Of a stretch of DNA of 64,000 nucleotides, positions 58,914 to 64,000 are shown piece by piece. Numbering within the stretch: the first letter of the stretch is position 1; every line of letters starts with the position of its first letter. Under the pieces are notes generated by a model, which saw nothing but the letters and a program-made list of their open reading frames with translations, did no database searches and had not been told where the DNA came from. The translations under genes and the position numbers were made by a program. Source of the stretch: Folioceros fuciformis (Eukaryota; Anthocerotophyta; Anthocerotopsida; Anthocerotales); the NCBI GenBank assembly GCA_049999805.1, contig JBNGIO010006064.1, forward strand, positions 1 through 64,000. The letters run 5' to 3'.

Positions 58914-59936
58914 ATGAGTGCAGCCTGCTGCTGGCGTCCGACGGCTTGTCGAGTGACCTCCCCTTCCTCCACCTCCTGCTGTGTCACAGCTACGGCGCAG
59001 AGGCCGCAACGCAGCAACATTAGAGTAGTGGTGAACGGGGCCGGGAATGGCGTGGGCAAGGCCGCCATAGCTGCCATCTCCAAAGCTCGGGGAATGGAAG
59101 TTGTTGGAGCTGTGGACAGCCGGGGAGTGGGGGAAGACGCAGGCACATTCGCAGGCATGGAGCAGGAACTGGAGATCCCCATCCTGAACGACCTGGTGAT
59201 GGTGCTCGGCTCCACAGCGCAGGCCCAGGCTAAGGGCAAAGGAGTGATGGTGGACGTGTCGTCCGATCCCTCCGGCGTCTACGAAAACGTGAGGCAGGCC
59301 ACCGCGTTCGGGTTATGCAGCGTGGTGGCAGTCCCGGGCCTGGATCTGGATGTGGTGGCTGCTCTCTCAACTTTCTGCGACAAGGCGACCACAGGTCAGC
59401 TGTGCGTGCCAGCCTCGCTCACCAGCCACAGCCGAGACCTCCTTAGCAGCATTGTCGGCTGACGAAGAGTTACGTTGCGTTGCATCGCTTGCCACGCATG
59501 TATGCCAGGCTGCATCGTAGCTCCGACGCTGTCTATCGGACTTCTGTTGCTCCAGCAGGCTGCTGCATCCGCCGCCTTCAGGTACAAGCATGTGGAGATG
59601 ATCGAGTCTGCAAACGAGCCGGCTCCATTTCCTTCTTCCCTGGCGACGCAGGTGGCCGAGAGCCTGTCCGGTCTGGGACAGATTTACAATGACGCAAGTG
59701 CGGGTGCGGATACTCCCGCCCGAGGCGCGGCAGTCGGAGACGGTGTACGGGTGCACAGCCTGGTTATGCCCGGCGTCCTCTCCAGCTTAGACGTGAGATT
59801 CTCCGGCCCTGGAGAAATGTTGTCCATCCGACACGATGTCACCGATGTGCAAGCCTTCATGCCTGGCCTTGTGCTGGCCATCCGCAAGGTGGTGCAGCTC
59901 AAGTCTCTGGTGTATGGCTTGGACAAGATCATGTGA
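58914..59936 (+). CDS. CRR1: CRR1, dihydrodipicolinate-reductase-like factor for chloroplast NDH assembly
   Basis: Two exons (58914-59394 and 59509-59936) join to 302 codons. The first about 40 residues are Ser/Thr/Cys/Arg-rich, consistent with a chloroplast transit peptide. The mature part begins with a nucleotide-binding Rossmann turn, IRVVVNGAGNGVGKAAIAAI, then SKARGMEVVGAVDSRGVGED. Later blocks are DPSGVYENVRQATAFGLCSV, APTLSIGLLLLQQAAASAAF, LGQIYNDAS, GDGVRVHSLVMPGVLSSLDV, IRHDVTDVQAFMPGLVLAIR and VVQLKSLVYGLDKIM. The last blocks match CRR1 rather than true DapB, which has a different catalytic loop. CRR1 is a stromal protein needed to assemble the NDH subcomplex A for cyclic electron flow. 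It is not thought to act in lysine synthesis. Confidence 0.92.
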
Positions 59937-61137
59937 ACCTTCCCTTTCCGTTCCTCCGTTCGTCCTTGTTTCACGCATATCCTGGAGCAGAGGTATATTT
60001 TCTCACACAGCTGAACCTGGCTTGCATTCTTCCGTCCTTCCTGCCTTCCTTGTTTCATCTCGCCCTCAAGCAAGCAGTTCTCTGTCTCATGATTCCGCAG
60101 GTTAGTCACTCAGGCGCCACGGTGGCTTCCTTCCTGCGTTTGTGCTTCATCCTCTTCCTCGAGCAAGCAGTGTCTTTGTCTGATGGATCAATGTATTATT
60201 TTACTCCGTGGAGATTGGACAACAATTTTGTGAACTTGCTTTCGCCTCCTTTGGTTTGGTTTGGTTTGCTGCACTCTCGTTTCCAAGGAGGTTTTTCCTC
60301 TGTGTCGTTGTGTGTGTTGTGTGACTTCGGCCCTACGGCGTGGACAAAGATGTCAAACTCTTGGCCTCCCATTCTCGCTTGCCTGCTTTCTGGGTTGAAT
60401 TTTATTCCCCTTATCTTCAGTAAGCAGCAGGATAGCTTGTGTGGTTCAATCTTATTCCAGTCAACATCACTGAGCTGAGAGGATAATTCCTGTCAATTTA
60501 GCCTGTCATACGGTTTAAGGTGGACTGGCAGTTTACTCTAACTTTTTTGGGTCGCAAAGCTCGTGGAACTGGGAGGGCCTCCTGTGATGCACCTTGTCGT
60601 AGACCTTGTAAACATCAAGAAAACTTGTCCGCGTCACCCTTCCTGGACTTTCGTCGTGGTTGCTCTAGTAGGCTCTTTTGCATTTAGGGTAGAAGGTTCC
60701 GACTTCGGGTACACCTGGCTTCTGCGCATCGAGGGTAAGAGGTTCCCAGTGCGCACCCACCCGGCCCTCGTCTGTTTAGGGTGAAAAGTCATCCGGGTTT
60801 GGGTTCACCCAGCCTTATTTAGACATGAACGTGTGTGCCGGTGAGACGCGTGGACTATATTTTTTACTCACTGGTTCGGTTGTCTTGCTTTTGCTTCTCT
60901 TATTCTGCCCCATGTTGTGCGCCATGGGAGCGTGGTGTGTCGGGGTCGGGGTGAGCAGGGGGCTGAGGGACAGGACAAGGAACATGGTGTAGAGGAGGCA
61001 GAGCCAGGACCAGGGTTTAGCGCTACAGAAGAAGAAGCACGAGACCAGGAGGAGGAGACAGAGGAAGAGCAGGAAGAAAGGAGGAGGAGTAAGGGGAAGA
61101 GGAAAGGAAAAGCAGGAAAAAGGGCAGGGCAGGAGCC
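59937..61137. other. CRR1 3' region and ALIX upstream region
   Basis: No supported gene. T/C-rich sequence (59937-60330) is probably CRR1 3' UTR and flank. A purine-rich tract of GAGGAG type (61010-61130) lies just before the ALIX start and is probably its 5' UTR. Confidence 0.5.
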
Positions 61138-64000
61138 ATGGCAGCAGCCAGCATCACCATCAACGTGATGCTGGCTATCCACGCGAAGCGCACCACGAGT
61201 GTAGACATGTACAAGCCGCTGCGGCAGTACATCGTGGCGCACTACTCGGAGCGGGAGGCGCAGGATCTGGAGGAGGATCTGCAGCTGGTGCAGCAGATGC
61301 GCAGCGAGGTGGACAAGGCAGGGGACACGCTGGAAGCGAGGAGGGATCTGCTGCAACGCTACTTCCGTGCGCTCACGGTGATGGAGTCTCGCTTCCCCAT
61401 CTCCACCGAGAGGGAGCACGTGAACACGCTCGTCTTCACCTGGTACGACGCCTTCAAGCAGGGGAGGAAGGCTTCTCAGCACAACATACACTTTGAGAAG
61501 GCCGCCATCGCCTTCAACCTGGGTGCGGTGCATTCGCAGCTGGCACTGTCCGCCGACAGGACCTCGGCGGCCGGGCTGAAGCAGGCCTGCAATGCCTTCA
61601 TGTCGGCGGCGGGAGCCTTCGCCTTCCTGCGGGATCACGTGTCCATGAAGGCGTCGGGCCCGGCGTCGACGCTGGACATCACCGTCGAGTGCGCGGGGAT
61701 GCTGGAGCGCCTCATGCTGGCGCAGGCGCAGGAGTGCTTCTTCGAGAAGGTGCTGGCGGACAGCAAGCCGGCCTCGCTCTGCTCCAAGGTGGCCAAGCAT
61801 GTGGGGCTGTACTACGAGGAGGCGTACGCGGCGCTGGTGCTGCCGCCCTTGAACCAGCATTTCGACAGGACCTGGGTGGCTCATGTGCAGCTCAAGGCGG
61901 CGCAGTTCCAGGCCGAGGCCTGCTACCGCGCGGCTCTGGATCTGCACGAGAAGGAGGAGATAGCGGAGGAGATTGCTAGGCTCAGGGTCGCTAGCGGGTT
62001 GCTGGCGGAGGCACGGAAAGCGGCCAAGGGGGTTGTGAATCCGCTGCTGGATGCCGTGGCTAAGCTCGAGGGGAATGTGAATCGGAAGCTGGAGGTGGCC
62101 GTGAAGGAGAACGACAGGGTTTACCTGCAGCGGGTGCCTAATCCCGATTCGCTTCCGCCACTGCCTGCGGCGTCTCTGGTGAAATCCGCGTCCTTGGTCG
62201 ATGTTCTTGATGCCAGTAAGGAGAGGATGTTTGCCAGCTTGGTGCCGGATAGCAGCGCCAAGGCCTTGTCCAAGTACACGGAGATGGTGGATGATATCAT
62301 CAGGGCGCAGGCTGAGAAGCTGCAGCAGGAGAGCGATATCACTAGGGTGAAGCTGAGGGAGATGGATTTACCCGACTCGCTTCTTGCCCTAGAGGGCAGT
62401 GCGAGCCTGCCGGAGCAACTGAGGGAAGACGTGGAGGCCGTGCAAATTGATGGTTGCCCGGCGGGGTTGGAGACGGAGCTGAAGCAGTTGAAGGATCTGA
62501 GGCGGGTGAATGAAGAGCTCCTGGCTCAGACCGAGGAGCTCTTGGAGAAGGAGGCGAGAGAGGACGCTCAGATCCGGGCGCAGTTCGGTACTCGTTGGAA
62601 CAGACCGCAGTCCAGCATTCTGACGAAGAATTTGCGCGATCGTGCCAACGGCTTCGCTGGTAACCTGAAGCAGGCGGGGGACAGCGACGCCAAGATTGAG
62701 CGCAGCGTTAGGGACCATTATCCTGTCATGGGAATCCTGGATACTAGGCCGGTAACTCCTTGTCCTGTCGTCTCACTCGGCCACTTGCACTTGCTCAGGA
62801 GGTCTCCAAAGTGTTGGAATGAAGTGTTCTGAATGGTTGGTTGGGTCTCCTTGATGTGCAGATCGAGGCAGCTTTACCCAGCTTGGGCAGACCAATCATG
62901 TCCCTCAACAGCGACGAGGACTCTATAGTTGGTACTTTGCGTCAGCAACTGGTATGCAACTACTTCTTCTCTGCCTGAGCTGGGTCCACTTTCCTTCACC
63001 TTTTTCTCCCCTATATCTCGGCTGTTTCTCTTCTCCAGGGAGAACTGGAGATGCTTGGTTCCCAGCGAGCAGGGATCGAGGACATGCTAAAGGAGATGAA
63101 AAGAAAGGTCGGTACCAGCCCGTTTTGCCCTCGCCGTTGACGATCATGTAGTTTGGTTGCCTGCTCGCTACGGGTACAGTGAAGCTGACCAAGTTCTTGC
63201 CATTTCTGCAGGACAACATTCTTCCGAAGCTCATGACAACCTCTGGCTCGTACGAGGATCTGTTTAAGAAGGAACTGGCCAAGTACGACCCCATTTGTTT
63301 AGAAGTGAAGAGGAATGTGGAATCCCAGGACAGACTTCTTCAGCAGATTAAGGTGAGAGCAGGAGTTGTGTTTTAGGAGGTGCGCTTGGTCAGCTCGTCA
63401 TTCTCTTCGCAATCTGACCGTGATAGTGCCCGAACAGAGCACAAATCATGTGTTCGCATCGACTTTCAACTTGGATGACTATAACGGTAAGAAGCACCTT
63501 TTCTTGGCAGCCATCTCCCCTCCCCTCACCTATTACACGACTTGCATCGAGTTCTGATGATGCATCCTCTGTGTTGCCTGCCTCGTTTATAGCTGCCAAA
63601 GATCGGGTGCTGAAGCAGATCACAGTTGCGGTTGCCAAGTATCGGGAGATCCGGGACAACATCAATGAAGGCCTGAAATTCTACGTCGCTCTTCAAGTGA
63701 GTGTGCCTTCGCACTCATTAATGACCGAGACATTTCCAAGGCAGGCCAGCCATCATGATTCGTTTTAATCGGCCGCGCGCGTTTTGTGCTGCAGGATGCC
63801 ATCAACAAATTGAACCAACAGTGCAGTGACTTCGTAATGACACGCAGCATTCAGTCGCGGGAATTGATTGACGATCTGCAGCGACAAGTGGCTGGACTAT
63901 CCTTGGGCAGCAGTGGTGGCAACGGCATCAAGAACCCGGATCCCAGGGACAGCAGCAGTGCGTACCCAGCTGTTGGACAGCCTCCTCAGAGACCAGCTCC
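61138..64000 (+). CDS. ALIX: ALIX/BRO1-domain protein, 5' part (runs off window)
   Basis: The start at 61138 (ATG in a GGAGCCATGGC context) opens a 538-codon first exon holding the whole BRO1 domain. It reads MLAIHAKRTTSVDMYKPLRQ, FTWYDAFKQGRKASQHNIHF, EKAAIAFNLGAVHSQLAL and LMLAQAQECFFEKVL. The V-domain coiled coil begins near residue 370 (SLVPDSSAKALSKYTEMVDD). Further exons are 62862-62951, 63039-63107, 63212-63352, 63438-63486, 63593-63696 and 63795 to the edge. They continue the V domain (LPKLMTTSGSYEDLFKKEL, VFASTFNLDDYN, AVAKYREIRDNINEGLKFY). At the edge the Pro-rich tail starts (AYPAVGQPPQRPA). ALIX is an ESCRT-III-associated protein that works at late endosomes on vacuolar sorting of membrane cargo. 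Confidence 0.95.

Noticed and set aside
58796-59023. ORF MAAFPLRGRCKGKGVF as an alternative N-terminus of the gene next to POL2
   Set aside because: It is in a different frame from the CRR1 homology and ends without reaching it; the 58914 start in the homologous frame gives the expected length.
60868-61947. 359-residue minus-strand ORF
   Set aside because: Antisense of the GC-rich ALIX first exon and purine-rich leader; His/Arg/Leu-biased, no family features.

Overview
The window is nuclear DNA of a land plant. Its genes have many short introns (about 70 to 500 nt), and it carries Ty1/copia debris. Several genes are plant-specific: a PLS-class pentatricopeptide repeat protein, CRR1 (chloroplast NDH complex assembly) and a phytochrome-associated PP6-type phosphatase. 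The PPR repeat style and a plant-resident bacterial-type methyltransferase relic suggest a seed-free plant (bryophyte, lycophyte or fern). I cannot place it more closely from sequence alone.

Layout: 1-14 kb is repeat-rich and decayed. It holds a copia scrap, a broken transposon-type ORF, and a long pseudogene (about 1.9-6.15 kb, + strand). In that pseudogene a ParB/sulfiredoxin-like domain is followed by a beta-order (motif IV before motif I) N4/N6 DNA methyltransferase domain. Nine copies of a 22-nt palindrome lie in and around it. Next come copia gag, pol and RNase H fragments, a Ty3/gypsy RT scrap, a TA microsatellite, a possible 5S-rRNA-like sequence, an assembly gap inside a short duplication, and a copia integrase remnant.

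From 14.5 kb the window is gene-dense. In order: PRP40 (+, spliceosome), an unrecognised partly coding stretch ending in EF-hand-like motifs (+), PP6 catalytic subunit FyPP (-), S28 Pro-X carboxypeptidase (-), a LON-N-domain protein (-), VPS50/syndetin (+), a single-exon PPR protein (-), DNA polymerase epsilon catalytic subunit (-), CRR1 (+), and ALIX/BRO1 (+, running off the right edge). POLE and CRR1 are head to head with about 0.3 kb between their start codons. POLE and the PPR gene are head to tail with about 0.28 kb between them.

The housekeeping genes do not form one pathway. They cover splicing, signalling, proteolysis, endosomal trafficking (VPS50, ALIX), organelle RNA metabolism (PPR), replication (POLE) and photosynthesis (CRR1). 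For PRP40, PP6c, PRCP, VPS50 and CRR1 I joined exons by hand at GT-AG (one GC-AG) sites; the joined frames stay open and have family-typical lengths, so these models are firm. The most unusual item is the ParB-methyltransferase pseudogene. Every in-frame stop in it can be explained by one C-to-T change.
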